Origin: an uncultured Eubacteriales bacterium
GTDB taxonomy: Bacteria; Bacillota; Clostridia; Monoglobales; Monoglobaceae
NCBI GenBank assembly: GCA_900542675.1
Contig: UQOT01000001.1
Span: 1 to 64,000 of the forward strand
DNA: 64,000 nucleotides
Direction: 5' to 3'
In this document: one piece after another, positions 15,992-24,768 of the stretch
How the letters are laid out: each line of letters starts with the position of its first letter
How positions within the stretch are numbered: position 1 is the first letter of the stretch
Position numbers and translations under genes: made by a program
The notes under the pieces: generated by a model
Databases searched by the model: none
What the model saw: the letters and a program-made list of their open reading frames with translations, nothing else
Told to the model about the DNA's origin: nothing

Positions 15992-18085
15992 CTAAATATC
16001 CAATTCGTCCTGAAGCGCCGACTTACCCGTTGATTTCAGGTTATCGCTACGCTCTCTTGACTGATCGCCAAACGATTCGCTGACGCTGTTTTCGCTGTCC
16101 TCGCTGTTTTCACTGCTCTGATTTGACGAACCGTCACTGCTGCCGGCATCTGAGCCGCCGCTATTGTTTTGCGGCGCTGTACTCAGGCTGCTCTCAGCGT
16201 CTGCTTTATAGAGCACAACATCACCCACGCTCAAACCGCTTATAATCTCAACGTTTGTACCGTCGCTCACACCGTACTCAACCTTTACAAGCTTATATCC
16301 ATCAGGTACTGTGATGCGCGGATAATCTGCGGCATTCATCGTATTCTTATCATTTGCCGCAGACGAATTTGTAATAACCAACGCATTTTTACCGTCAGAC
16401 TCATAAAGAGCATTTTCCGGCAATGTTATGGCGTTGATTGCCGAGTTTAAAATAATCTTCGCATCAACATTCATACCCGACTTTATCTTACCAGGGTCGG
16501 AAATAGTAATTTCGACTGCGTAAACCGTCACGCCGTCGCCCTTCTTCTCACCCTCACCCGCGATATTAGTAATCTCACCGCTGAATGTCTCGCCCGGCAG
16601 AGCGTTTGCGGTTATAACAACCGTCTGTCCGAGCTGTATATTCCATATATCAAGCTCATCAACCTCGATTGTGAACTTCATTTTGCTCATATCCGCGATA
16701 ACCATAAGCGGTTTATCGGTCTTACCCGCGGTGACATTATCGCCAATCTTGGCATTTTTCACAAGGATGATACCGTCTATAGGCGATGCAATTTTATACT
16801 TTTCAAGCTCCTTCTGCGCCTGTTCGAGCGCAAGCTCGCTGCCCTCAACGTCAAGCTTTTGACCCTCCGATGAATTTGATGACGAGCTTTTAAGCGTCGC
16901 TATAACCTGCCCCGATGAAACGGTTGAACCGTTACGGACATTTACAGACTGAACCGTACCCGTAACACTCGGTATAAGCCCGATTTCAGTGCCGTTTGAC
17001 TGAGTTATCGTCGCAATCTGTCCTCCGGTGAGTGTGCTTCCGCTCGATATTTTTAAATCTGAGATTGTTCCGCTCGCGTTAGCGTATATCTTGAGATTAT
17101 CATCAGATGAGCTGCTTCCGCTGACCTTTGCGCGCTCAACAGCATTTTCCGCCATCTGAACCGCAAGCTGTGCGTTTGTATCGTCAACCTTATATACAAG
17201 CTCGCCTGCCTTGACCTCCTCACCCGCATTGAGCGGAGACTCGGTTACTGTACCATTTACAAGCGATGTAATCTCATATCTCGCGTTAGGCTCAACATTT
17301 CCGCCCGCCGCCATAGTTTTAATTACATTGCCCTTAACCGCGTTTGCCGCCGTATATCCCATCAGCGGATCCAAACCGCCCGAGAACAGGAATATGCAAC
17401 CAACTATAATGCCGACCACAACCACAGCCGCTGCGCAGCTGCCCGCAATCAGCTTTGCGTGCTTTTTAACTACCGCCCTAAAACCGCTTGGCGCGGCGCT
17501 CTTATCCTCAGTTTCTATATCGTCAAGGTCATAATACGACCTCTGCGTAATCTGCGGGCGCATATTCTTAGGCGCATATGCCGCATATGTCATATCGTCC
17601 GCTGAGCTCTCAATAACCTGTGTATATTCATCCTCGTCATCGTTATCCGATAATTCCTCAATTTCGGGTTCCTCAATTTCTTCCTCGCCGATTTCTTCGG
17701 CTTCTTCAAACTCTTCTGTGTCCTCATAATAATCCGCATCATCTTCGGCTTCATATTCTTCGGATATATTTGAAATATATTCATCAACGCGTGCGGCTGT
17801 CTCCTCAATAGTGCTTAAATCCATCTCGCCGGTATCGCCGCCCAAAGTGTCATACGCATCTGTCCGTACGTCAAAAACACCGTCAGTTTCATCCCCACGG
17901 TCTGTATCCGAAACGCTCAAGGTATCAACATCATTAAGTTTTAAAGCGTCCTCTACGCCTAAAATATTGTCCGGGTCAAGTTCCGTATCGCCGGTCAAGC
18001 TATCATACGCATCGGTTAAATTTTCAGAATTCGTGTTGCTTTCAGGCTTATCATCGCCCGCAAACAGCTTTCTAAAAACACTCAT
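15992..18085 (-). CDS. HlyD/MacA-like membrane fusion protein with long acidic cytoplasmic N-terminus
   Basis: Predicted periplasmic-adaptor-type subunit for an ABC exporter. 697 aa. Residues 1-205 are strongly acidic and low-complexity (EEAEEIGEEEIEEPEIEEL), with two similar units, LTDAYDSLTGDTELD and RTDAYDTLGGDTGEMD. A single transmembrane helix lies near 218-240. Outside it are lipoyl/barrel-sandwich halves (GTVTESPLNAGEEVKAGELVY, then a second set around GTISDLKISSGSTLTGG), a helical hairpin, a beta-barrel (LGQTVVITANALPGETF) and a Ser/Asn-rich tail. The N-terminal region is not part of the normal family. AGGAG precedes the ATG. Confidence 0.85.
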   Translation of the reverse strand: MSVFRKLFAGDDKPESNTNSENLTDAYDSLTGDTELDPDNILGVEDALKLNDVDTLSVSDTDRGDETDGVFDVRTDAYDTLGGDTGEMDLSTIEETAARVDEYISNISEEYEAEDDADYYEDTEEFEEAEEIGEEEIEEPEIEELSDNDDEDEYTQVIESSADDMTYAAYAPKNMRPQITQRSYYDLDDIETEDKSAAPSGFRAVVKKHAKLIAGSCAAAVVVVGIIVGCIFLFSGGLDPLMGYTAANAVKGNVIKTMAAGGNVEPNARYEITSLVNGTVTESPLNAGEEVKAGELVYKVDDTNAQLAVQMAENAVERAKVSGSSSSDDNLKIYANASGTISDLKISSGSTLTGGQIATITQSNGTEIGLIPSVTGTVQSVNVRNGSTVSSGQVIATLKSSSSNSSEGQKLDVEGSELALEQAQKELEKYKIASPIDGIILVKNAKIGDNVTAGKTDKPLMVIADMSKMKFTIEVDELDIWNIQLGQTVVITANALPGETFSGEITNIAGEGEKKGDGVTVYAVEITISDPGKIKSGMNVDAKIILNSAINAITLPENALYESDGKNALVITNSSAANDKNTMNAADYPRITVPDGYKLVKVEYGVSDGTNVEIISGLSVGDVVLYKADAESSLSTAPQNNSGGSDAGSSDGSSNQSSENSEDSENSVSESFGDQSRERSDNLKSTGKSALQDELDI

Positions 18086-18295
18086 TAGTATACTCCTTTG
18101 TCAGAATAAACTGCGCACTCTTTTTGCCGTACGCCTATAAATATTCTAAACTACTATATTGTACCAAAAATATAGCACAGAAATGTTAACCAAATATTAA
18201 GATTGTATTACAGCGATACAAATATTTTATTCAAATGTACTATTTACTATGCACATTTACCAAATATCTGCAAATTACAGCTACGCGGCGCATAA

Positions 18296-19090
18296 TCAGG
18301 AACTGCTTGTCCCACTGCCCGTATATTTCTTCACGATATACTCATTGGCGAGGTCTTCAAGTCCGTCGTCAAGCCACCCCGAAAAGTCTTCAAAATCCGA
18401 ATACTTGCGCTTTAAAGCGCAGGTTAGGATATAGTCGCAAAGCTGCGGGTTTTTCGGCAGCAGCGGACCGTGCAGATATGTCGCGATTACATTTTTGTAT
18501 ATCACGCCCTCATATCCGCTGTCGCCTGTGTTTCCGTTACCGAACTTCACCTTGCCGAGCGGCGTATGACTTCCTATATACGTTCTGCCTGCGTGGTTTT
18601 CAAATCCGACTATCGGCTGAGAAAACATAGCGTTTTCAAGAACAACGTTGCTTATAAGCCTTGTATCCCCCGCATCGGTGTAAATATCAAGAATGCTAAG
18701 CCCCTCTATCTTAGCACTGTCGGTCTTATAATACTTTCCGAGCAGCTGATAACCGCCGCAGACGGCAACCAAAACTCCGCCGCCCTCGACGTATTCAGTA
18801 AGCTCCGCCTTTTTTTCAAGAAGAAGTCCGCAGACTATCTCCTGTTCACGGTCAGAGCCGCCGCCGACAAATATTATGTCGGCGTTTTCTATATCAAGAA
18901 TGTTGTTCTTGTTTGTACACTCAAGAACGTTTGCCTTTACTCCGCGCCACTCAAGACGCTTTTTAAGACACGCTATATTCCCCTTGTCGCCGTAGAGGTT
19001 TAAAAGGTCGGGGTATAAATGCACAATATTAATCTCATAATTCTTATCCCTTACGTTTTTATCTGTAAATAATTGAGTTTTAGACGGCAT
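18296..19090 (-). CDS. gatD: GatD, glutaminase subunit of lipid II isoglutaminyl synthase
   Basis: Class I glutamine amidotransferase that supplies ammonia to MurT for amidating D-Glu of lipid II. 264 aa. Catalytic C111 in VAVCGGYQLLG and H207 in ATYLHGPLLPKNP; the N-terminal INIVHLYPDLLNLYGDKGN is the GatD/CobQ-like signature. GGAGGTGA precedes the ATG, which overlaps the murT end by 11 nt, so the subunits are co-translated. Amidated peptidoglycan is typical of Gram-positives. Confidence 0.93.
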   Translation of the reverse strand: MPSKTQLFTDKNVRDKNYEINIVHLYPDLLNLYGDKGNIACLKKRLEWRGVKANVLECTNKNNILDIENADIIFVGGGSDREQEIVCGLLLEKKAELTEYVEGGGVLVAVCGGYQLLGKYYKTDSAKIEGLSILDIYTDAGDTRLISNVVLENAMFSQPIVGFENHAGRTYIGSHTPLGKVKFGNGNTGDSGYEGVIYKNVIATYLHGPLLPKNPQLCDYILTCALKRKYSDFEDFSGWLDDGLEDLANEYIVKKYTGSGTSSS

Positions 19091-20453
19091 TTATCTCACC
19101 TCCACCTGATATCGCAATTTCAGTGCTGCTCAGCTCTTTTTTAAGATTAAGCATTGTCGTCTGAGTCGGGTACAGCGCAGTGTAGTTTACGAGTACATAG
19201 CAAACCTCCGACTCTTTATTCTGCACACATCTTTCAATTGCAAACTTCATATCCTCGGTAACAACCTCAGGCACTATATCGGCATATTTAAATCTAAGTG
19301 CGATATCATACTTACGTATGCCCGTAGTTATCAAGTTATTAAGATTTGCATCGCCCAGCTTGTCAAAATCAACGTCCCAAAGCCACGATACATCGCGGCC
19401 GTCATTTGCAAGGTCGTTTATTGCAACGATAACGTCCTTCTTACGCTTGTCCAGCAGCACGGTCTGTATCGCCTGATTAAAGCCCGCTGGATTTTTGGCA
19501 AGATTTAAAATACACGGCTTTCCGCCGAGCGGAATTAATTCCATACGTCCAATCTGCGGCTTGTAATCGCTGAGCATCTCATTAAAATTCTCAGCACCTA
19601 TTCCCATAACGCTGAGCGCGGAATATACCGCAAGTATATTATATATATTGTAAAAGCCGCGATAGTTAACGTCAATTTTCTTGCCGCCGACACTGAACTT
19701 CATTGAGCCTGATAAATCCACATTCGTCGCAGGGAAGTCAATCTTCGGCCGCTTGTTGCCGCAGGAAGGACAATAATAATCTCCGAGCTGGCTGTAGTGG
19801 AAGTAATTATACTCCTGCTCCGCTCCGCACTTGGCGCAGAAACGTCCCTCCTTGGTCTCGTCAACCTGCGGCAGAACCTGCTCCGAAATTCCAAAGTAGT
19901 GCGCGTCCCTGCCCTCGCCGAACTGCGCAGTAAGCGGGTCGTCACCGTTCAATATCAGCTTCACGCCGCTTGCCATATCTATAGCCTCGTTCAAAAAGTC
20001 AACCGTTATATCAATCTCACCGTAGCGGTCAAGCTGGTCACGGAACAGATTGGTAATCACCATATAATCGGGCTTTATGTACTTAAACACCCGCCTTGCC
20101 GACGCCTCGTCAATCTCAAGCACCGCGTAGTCCGCCTTGAACGTGCCAAAAATATTACACGCCTGCGCAAACGTGGTAGCGATACCACCGAGCATATTCG
20201 CGCCGAGCTTGTTGCATACCGTTGTATATCCGCACTTCTCTAAGGCGGTATTTAAAAGGTTATTCGTCGTTGTCTTTCCGTTTGTGCCGCAGGTAACTAT
20301 AACACCGCGGGTTATATTCTTTTTTAAAATCCCGATTAAGTTCGGGCAAATCTTAAGCGCGATAACGCCGGGGGTCGCTGACGACTTCTTACCGACAATT
20401 CTGCCGGCAACAGACGCAAGCTTCGCCGCCCATACGGCAAGTAGTTTCCGCAT
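19080..20453 (-). CDS. murT: MurT, Mur-ligase-like subunit of lipid II isoglutaminyl synthase
   Basis: ATP-dependent amidation of D-isoglutamate on lipid II, in complex with GatD. 457 aa. P-loop TCGTNGKTTT (residues 54-63), Mur central domain, an inserted Cys4 zinc ribbon (CAKCG and CPSCG, about residues 207-235) characteristic of MurT, and the C-terminal DUF1727 domain. Upstream of gatD with an 11-nt overlap. Confidence 0.94.
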   Translation of the reverse strand: MRKLLAVWAAKLASVAGRIVGKKSSATPGVIALKICPNLIGILKKNITRGVIVTCGTNGKTTTNNLLNTALEKCGYTTVCNKLGANMLGGIATTFAQACNIFGTFKADYAVLEIDEASARRVFKYIKPDYMVITNLFRDQLDRYGEIDITVDFLNEAIDMASGVKLILNGDDPLTAQFGEGRDAHYFGISEQVLPQVDETKEGRFCAKCGAEQEYNYFHYSQLGDYYCPSCGNKRPKIDFPATNVDLSGSMKFSVGGKKIDVNYRGFYNIYNILAVYSALSVMGIGAENFNEMLSDYKPQIGRMELIPLGGKPCILNLAKNPAGFNQAIQTVLLDKRKKDVIVAINDLANDGRDVSWLWDVDFDKLGDANLNNLITTGIRKYDIALRFKYADIVPEVVTEDMKFAIERCVQNKESEVCYVLVNYTALYPTQTTMLNLKKELSSTEIAISGGGEINAV

Positions 20454-20522
20454 TTTTCTGTCTCCTTTTCGGATTATTTTACTCTATTATACCGAAAAGG
20501 CTTTGCATTTTCAACCCCTAAT

Positions 20523-21710
20523 TTACATAAGTCCGTTTAAGTAATCCGCAATGACCTCTGCTGCGCACTGCATCGCGTATTTTGCCTCGCTTAGGCTGTT
20601 TCCGCTCGAGCCCATCTCGATAATCAGGCTGCCGTGCGTCGCGTGGCAGTTAAAGCGTTCCTTTCTAAGGTCAATATGCCGCATCAGGTTGGGATATTTT
20701 TGGTCAATCGCGTCCTGAAGCTTAACCGCAAACTTTAAGTTTTCGCGCCAATCCGGATGATAAAGTCCCTTCTCATTGGTTCCGACAACAAACATAAGCT
20801 GTGCCGCATTTTTATCTTCTATCTTTGTGAGCAGCTTCGCCTTTGTTCCGTCATCGTATACAATGGAATCGCGGTGCAAATCAAGCACTATCTGAATTGA
20901 CGGATAATCGCTTAAATACTGCTCAATCGAATTAAGCGCGTCGGCATATGCGCCGTTAAACGACGGATGGTCGTGGAGCGCGGTGTCGTGCAGCGTCTCT
21001 ATCCCGCGTTCATTGAAAATTTGCGCAACTTCATCACCCACTGCGACTACGTTTTTACTTGTGTCCGTGCTGCGCTCGCTGTCACCGCTGTTATACCGTC
21101 TTGCGCCCTCGGGTGAATACGCCTCGGTTGCGTGAGTATGTACGATAAGCACCTTCGGTCCGTCGACTGCCATATTAAGGTCAAGCGGCTCCGCTAAAAG
21201 CTCCGCCACGTCAACACCGTATGAGGTCTGATTTCCTATTTTCACCTCATTTGAATTGCTGCTCGCATTCTGTCCCGCGTTGATTGCCTTGATTTCCAAA
21301 TCGCCCTCTGCGCTCAAATCCTCCTCCGTCTCCGGCTGAGGCTCCGGAGACGGCTCCGACATTACCCCGCCGCCCTCCGCGCTCTTTACAAGGCCGTAGC
21401 TGTTCACGAGCTCGGCGCCCGGAACCTCGTACGCTACCGCCGACTTCCCGTCACTCGGGTTAAAGCCTATGACAAATCCGCACACACCGCCCAAAACAAA
21501 ACTCAGCTTTTCGCTTATCTTGATACCGCTCTCGCGTTTCGGCTTGGCTTTTTGGCGCAAAGGTGCGGATTTTATGCCTGTTGCGATAAATGCCGTAAAC
21601 GCAATTACAGCAATAAAAAACGCGCAGAATTTAAATATGGTGTGCGCGTCAATCACCACTGCCCGATACTGCTTTTTTCTTCCCGACGACCTGTAGTTCC
21701 TCGCTATCAT
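20523..21710 (-). CDS. spoIIP: Stage II sporulation protein P, peptidoglycan amidase/endopeptidase
   Basis: Membrane-anchored cell-wall hydrolase of the SpoIID-IIM-IIP engulfment machine. 395 aa: one N-terminal transmembrane helix (about 27-46), a long variable linker, then the catalytic domain from about 185 with VLIVHTHATEAYSP, LDLHRDSI and LIIEMGSSGN. GGAGG precedes the ATG. It is the clearest sign that the organism sporulates. The usual neighbour gpr is not present. Confidence 0.9.
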   Translation of the reverse strand: MIARNYRSSGRKKQYRAVVIDAHTIFKFCAFFIAVIAFTAFIATGIKSAPLRQKAKPKRESGIKISEKLSFVLGGVCGFVIGFNPSDGKSAVAYEVPGAELVNSYGLVKSAEGGGVMSEPSPEPQPETEEDLSAEGDLEIKAINAGQNASSNSNEVKIGNQTSYGVDVAELLAEPLDLNMAVDGPKVLIVHTHATEAYSPEGARRYNSGDSERSTDTSKNVVAVGDEVAQIFNERGIETLHDTALHDHPSFNGAYADALNSIEQYLSDYPSIQIVLDLHRDSIVYDDGTKAKLLTKIEDKNAAQLMFVVGTNEKGLYHPDWRENLKFAVKLQDAIDQKYPNLMRHIDLRKERFNCHATHGSLIIEMGSSGNSLSEAKYAMQCAAEVIADYLNGLM

Positions 21711-21808
21711 TTTTATCCTCCATATAACCGACTCTTAAACCGCAATATTTCTTTGTGCTTGTCTTTATATCATATGCTTAATAAATTTTAATATTACTTA
21801 TTCATCTG

Positions 21809-21837
21809 TTGCTAATTTTTTGAATATATAGTATAAT
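21809..21837 (+). promoter_or_regulatory. Putative sigma-A promoter for the DUF975 remnant and alkD-like gene
   Basis: TTGCTA (21809-21814), 17-nt spacer, TATAAT (21832-21837). The -10 box overlaps the upstream end of the DUF975-like reading frame. Confidence 0.6.
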
Positions 21838-22039
21838 ACTTGATGCAATCAGACAGAGTAAGCAAATGATGAAGGGTTACAAGGGCAGACTGTTCTGTTT
21901 GGAGCTGAGCTTTATCGGCCGGGCGCTGCTCTGCGTATTGACATTCGGTATCGGATACATATTTCTTGCGCCGTACGTTCAGACATCATTTGCAAACTTT
22001 CACGAATATTTAAGAGGAGTTGCAGAACAAAATGAATAA
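21824..22039 (+). pseudogene. C-terminal remnant of a DUF975 membrane protein (57-aa open frame from 21866)
   Basis: From 21842 the frame reads DAIRQSKQMMKGYKGRLF, then ELSFIG, LLCVLTFGIGYIFLAPY and QTSFANFHEYLRG, the last transmembrane helices and tail of DUF975 proteins (family recognition from memory). A stop at 21821-21823 closes the frame upstream and no N-terminal half exists, so this is most likely a decayed fragment. The longest ATG-started peptide (21866-22039, 57 aa) has no good ribosome-binding site but would be transcribed from the promoter it overlaps. The frame ends just inside the start of the next gene. Confidence 0.65.
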
Positions 22040-22781
22040 AACCGATTTAAAAGAAAAAATTTGGACAAACGCCGAATATTTAAACTATGTAAATTTTCTC
22101 CGCACATTGAGCGATGAAAATTGTAAAAAATTTAACGATAAAATCACTCCCGCAACAGGGAGTGAAATTTTCGGCGTCAGAGTACCCAAACTGCGCGAGT
22201 GCGCTAAGGAAATTGCAAAAGGCGATTTTCGCGCCTTTCTCGACTGTGCGGATAACTTAGCGGCAAGTGCACCGCTCAGCCACGAAGAAATCACGGTTTA
22301 CGGGCTTGTAATAGGCTATGCAAAGCATCTGCCCTTCGGTGAGCTGTGCGAGAGAATACGTCGTTACTCCCGCCTTGTAAACAACTGGGCGTGCTGTGAC
22401 GTGCCGGTCAGCACACTGAAAGCCATCCGTGAGTACAGCGAAGAATACAAAATTGAAATACAGGGCTTTCTAAACGCGGAAAACCCGTGGCAGCAGCGCG
22501 TCGGCGTAATTATCCTGCTCGACCACTATTTAAGCGCCGAGGATAACGCCGAGTACGCGCTCACACAAATAAACCGCGTAAACAGCGGCGAATACTATGT
22601 CCAAATGGCTCAGGCGTGGCTTATCGCAACTGCGCTTGCAAAGCACCGCGGCCTTACAAAGCGGTATCTTGAAACCGACTTCTCCTTAGGAAACGAAGTC
22701 CTCAAAATGACCGTCCGCAAGCTGCGCGACTCCTACCGCGTCTCCGCGGAAGATAAAGAATGGGCAAAGACCCTTTTATAA
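22032..22781 (+). CDS. AlkD-like DNA alkylation repair protein (HEAT-repeat glycosylase family)
   Basis: Predicted DNA glycosylase removing bulky or cationic alkylated bases. 249 aa, all-helical repeats. NNWACCD (Trp/Asp of the active-site cleft), NPWQQRVGVI (Arg) and AQAWLIA (Trp) correspond to the conserved AlkD cleft residues. ATG at 22032 has AGGAG 13 nt upstream. A TTG at 22020 is the alternative start but is too close to that site. It overlaps the DUF975 remnant by 8 nt. Confidence 0.85.
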   Translation: MNKTDLKEKIWTNAEYLNYVNFLRTLSDENCKKFNDKITPATGSEIFGVRVPKLRECAKEIAKGDFRAFLDCADNLAASAPLSHEEITVYGLVIGYAKHLPFGELCERIRRYSRLVNNWACCDVPVSTLKAIREYSEEYKIEIQGFLNAENPWQQRVGVIILLDHYLSAEDNAEYALTQINRVNSGEYYVQMAQAWLIATALAKHRGLTKRYLETDFSLGNEVLKMTVRKLRDSYRVSAEDKEWAKTLL

Positions 22782-22782
22782 A

Positions 22783-22808
22783 AAAACAAAAGGCGCCCCT
22801 ACGGGCGT
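22783..22808 (-). terminator. Terminator of the MBL lipoprotein gene
   Basis: Minus strand: CGCCC-GTAG-GGGCG hairpin followed by CCTTTTGTTTTTTT. It lies between two convergent genes. Confidence 0.6.
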
Positions 22809-22811
22809 GGT

Positions 22812-23705
22812 CTATCTTGACGTGGTAAAAGTGATATTATTCCCGTCACTGACGGCGATAATATCACCTTGTAAATCAGTCCTATACAATTTTACGTCAG
22901 CGTCACTTAAACGACTTAAAGTTTTTTCGTTCGGGTGTCCGTATCTGTTATTTTTGCCGACAGATATAACCGCGTATTTAGGCATTATCTCTCTTAGCCA
23001 TACGTACCCTGTCGAGGTGTTTGAACCGTGATGTCCTACTTTTATCACGTCAGCCGACAAGTCATATCCTGCTTTTATAATATCGTTTTCCTCGTCCTTT
23101 TCCGCATCGCCTGCAAACAGAAATGAAGTGCTACCATAGGCTAATTTCATTACAATTGAGGTATTATTCAAATCGTCCGTGTTTTCATCAACGGGACCGA
23201 CAATCTGAACTTTGCTGCTGCCGAGCGTGAAGCCGTCGCCCGCCGACGGGTGCTGTATCGTCAGTCCCTGTTCCAAAACCTTTTGCTTGAAATTTTGATA
23301 CGCCCTTGTGTCATCTTCTGTTTTGGGCGCAAGCACGGTGTTAACACTCACCACGGAAAGTGCGCCTGACAAGCCGCCGACGTGATCTTCGTGCGCGTGA
23401 GTGCATATCGCATAATCAAGCGTTGAAATATTTTGTTTTTTCAGATACGCCGCAATCAAATTGCTGTCCGCCGCGTTGCCGCCGTCAATCAGCATAGAAT
23501 GACCATCGCATAAAACAAGTGAAGCGTCAGCTTGCCCCACGTCTATAAAATGCACGACTAACCCTGATGTATACCGTTCGGTAGGCAATGCGGTTGGTGT
23601 AACTATATGTGTTGATGAAGATGTTGAAGTTGGTTGTGTTGGCACACAACTCGTAAATAGGCATATGAACACCAGTATTACGAAAATTATCAAAATTTTT
23701 TTCAT
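22812..23705 (-). CDS. Secreted lipoprotein with ComEC-type metallo-beta-lactamase domain
   Basis: Surface lipoprotein: signal peptide with lipobox FTSC, lipidated at C20, then a Thr/Ser linker. The MBL-fold hydrolase of the ComEC C-terminal-domain type starts at about residue 50, with HFIDVGQADA, metal ligands THAHEDHVGG (102-111), LFAGDAEKDEE and KVGHHGSNTST. These domains are usually nucleases or phosphodiesterases; the substrate here is unknown. It diverges from a small HTH gene across a region with three related operator-like sites. Its C-terminal VSDGNNITFTTSR is close to the stop. Confidence 0.85.
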   Translation of the reverse strand: MKKILIIFVILVFICLFTSCVPTQPTSTSSSTHIVTPTALPTERYTSGLVVHFIDVGQADASLVLCDGHSMLIDGGNAADSNLIAAYLKKQNISTLDYAICTHAHEDHVGGLSGALSVVSVNTVLAPKTEDDTRAYQNFKQKVLEQGLTIQHPSAGDGFTLGSSKVQIVGPVDENTDDLNNTSIVMKLAYGSTSFLFAGDAEKDEENDIIKAGYDLSADVIKVGHHGSNTSTGYVWLREIMPKYAVISVGKNNRYGHPNEKTLSRLSDADVKLYRTDLQGDIIAVSDGNNITFTTSR

Positions 23706-23727
23706 ATAAACTTACCTTTCATATTTT

Positions 23728-23831
23728 TAGACTATATATGGTCTATTGTACCATATTTTTCGATAAAGTCTATATATGGGCGAAAAATATTTTTATATTA
23801 AGTTAAAATTATTTTAGACCATATATGGATT
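23728..23831. promoter_or_regulatory. Three operator-like sites in the MBL/HTH divergent region
   Basis: Near-palindromic TAGACTATATATGGTCTA at 23728-23745, a partial copy AGTCTATATATGGGC at about 23767-23780, and TAGACCATATATGGATT at 23815-23831. The first two flank a minus-strand promoter, TACAAT (23750-23745) with TAGACT 16 nt upstream. The third abuts the HTH gene. This is the classical layout for a repressor controlling itself and its divergent neighbour. Confidence 0.7.
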
Positions 23832-23846
23832 GGAAGGTATAAACGT

Positions 23847-24089
23847 ATGACTACACAAAAAGCTGTTGCAAATAGAATTTTAGAATTATGCAATCAATAT
23901 AATTTAACAGTAAACGGTTTAGCTACGATTTCTGCTGTACCTCCTTCCACGTTAAAAAATATTATAAATGGAGTAAGTCAAAATGCCGGAATTGTCACTA
24001 TTAAAAAATTGTGTGATGGCTTAGGTATTACATTAATTGATTTTTTTAATACAGAAACTTTTAAAATTTTGGAGCAAGAGATTAAATAA
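23847..24089 (+). CDS. Small XRE/Cro-CI-type HTH regulator
   Basis: 80 aa, essentially one helix-turn-helix domain: LTVNGLATISAVPPSTLKNI (residues about 20-39) and VTIKKLCDGLGITLIDFF. Stand-alone DNA-binding protein, likely the repressor of the flanking operators and of the divergent lipoprotein gene (inference). The gene and its upstream region are clearly more A+T-rich than the surrounding genes, suggesting transfer. GGAAGG precedes the ATG. Confidence 0.85.
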   Translation: MTTQKAVANRILELCNQYNLTVNGLATISAVPPSTLKNIINGVSQNAGIVTIKKLCDGLGITLIDFFNTETFKILEQEIK

Positions 24090-24129
24090 TCTTATATTAT
24101 TTCTTCACTTTGACATTCTTTAAAATAAA

Positions 24130-24163
24130 AAAAGAACCGTGTCGCAATTGTCACGGTTCTTTA
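24130..24163. terminator. Bidirectional terminator between HTH gene and membrane protein gene
   Basis: Stem AAGAACCGTG / CACGGTTCTT with loop TCGCAATTGT. A run of seven T lies on the minus-strand exit and a short TTT on the plus side. It lies between convergent genes. Confidence 0.8.
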
Positions 24164-24240
24164 CGTGTTAATTTACTTGCGTGATTATGCAGCTTGGCTC
24201 CTCTTTTGTAGTGCCAAGCTATACAACTATGAAAGCTTTT

Positions 24241-24747
24241 TTATTTTATTCTTGATAGTTTTACTATGTAATATATAAATCCTATTATTAAATATATGAT
24301 TATGCCTATTACTATTACGCGTATATTCCAGTGCGAGCCTATTGTGAGGGCTTCGTTGCCTGTGATTTTTTGAAGCGCAATTTCTGCGTAAAATCTGATT
24401 TTGTTATAAAGTGCAAGCCACAGCGCTCCGAGTGCGCACACACCCATAAATATTGAGTAGTTATACGCGCGTTTTTTCGCCTTAATAACGCCGCACTTTG
24501 CGAGTATAATCAGTAAAACCGCCGCTGCTGCGAATACGCCTGTCAGCGACCACGCCATAATCTGTGTATATACGACTGTAGTTCCGACTCTGTAGAGATT
24601 GCCTATAAGCAGAACAATAACTATTGCCAAAAGACCGAAACTTAAGTTAATCATATACCAGTTGGTAAGACTTTCACGACGGCGTTCACGCTCGACGCGA
24701 AGCCTGTTTTTTTCGGCGTTCTTTTCTCTTTTGCTCATATTTGCCAT
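24241..24747 (-). CDS. Four-helix membrane protein of unknown function
   Basis: 168 aa. A very basic N-terminus (KREKNAEKNRLRVERERRRE) is followed by four hydrophobic helices at about 32-50, 61-84, 95-112 and 142-162. No motif recognised. AGGAG precedes the ATG, and the gene starts 21 nt after rsmE stops, so it is probably co-transcribed as the last gene of the glyS-to-rsmE run. Confidence 0.8.
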   Translation of the reverse strand: MANMSKREKNAEKNRLRVERERRRESLTNWYMINLSFGLLAIVIVLLIGNLYRVGTTVVYTQIMAWSLTGVFAAAAVLLIILAKCGVIKAKKRAYNYSIFMGVCALGALWLALYNKIRFYAEIALQKITGNEALTIGSHWNIRVIVIGIIIYLIIGFIYYIVKLSRIK

Positions 24748-24768
24748 TTCTTGTTTCTCCTTAATATT

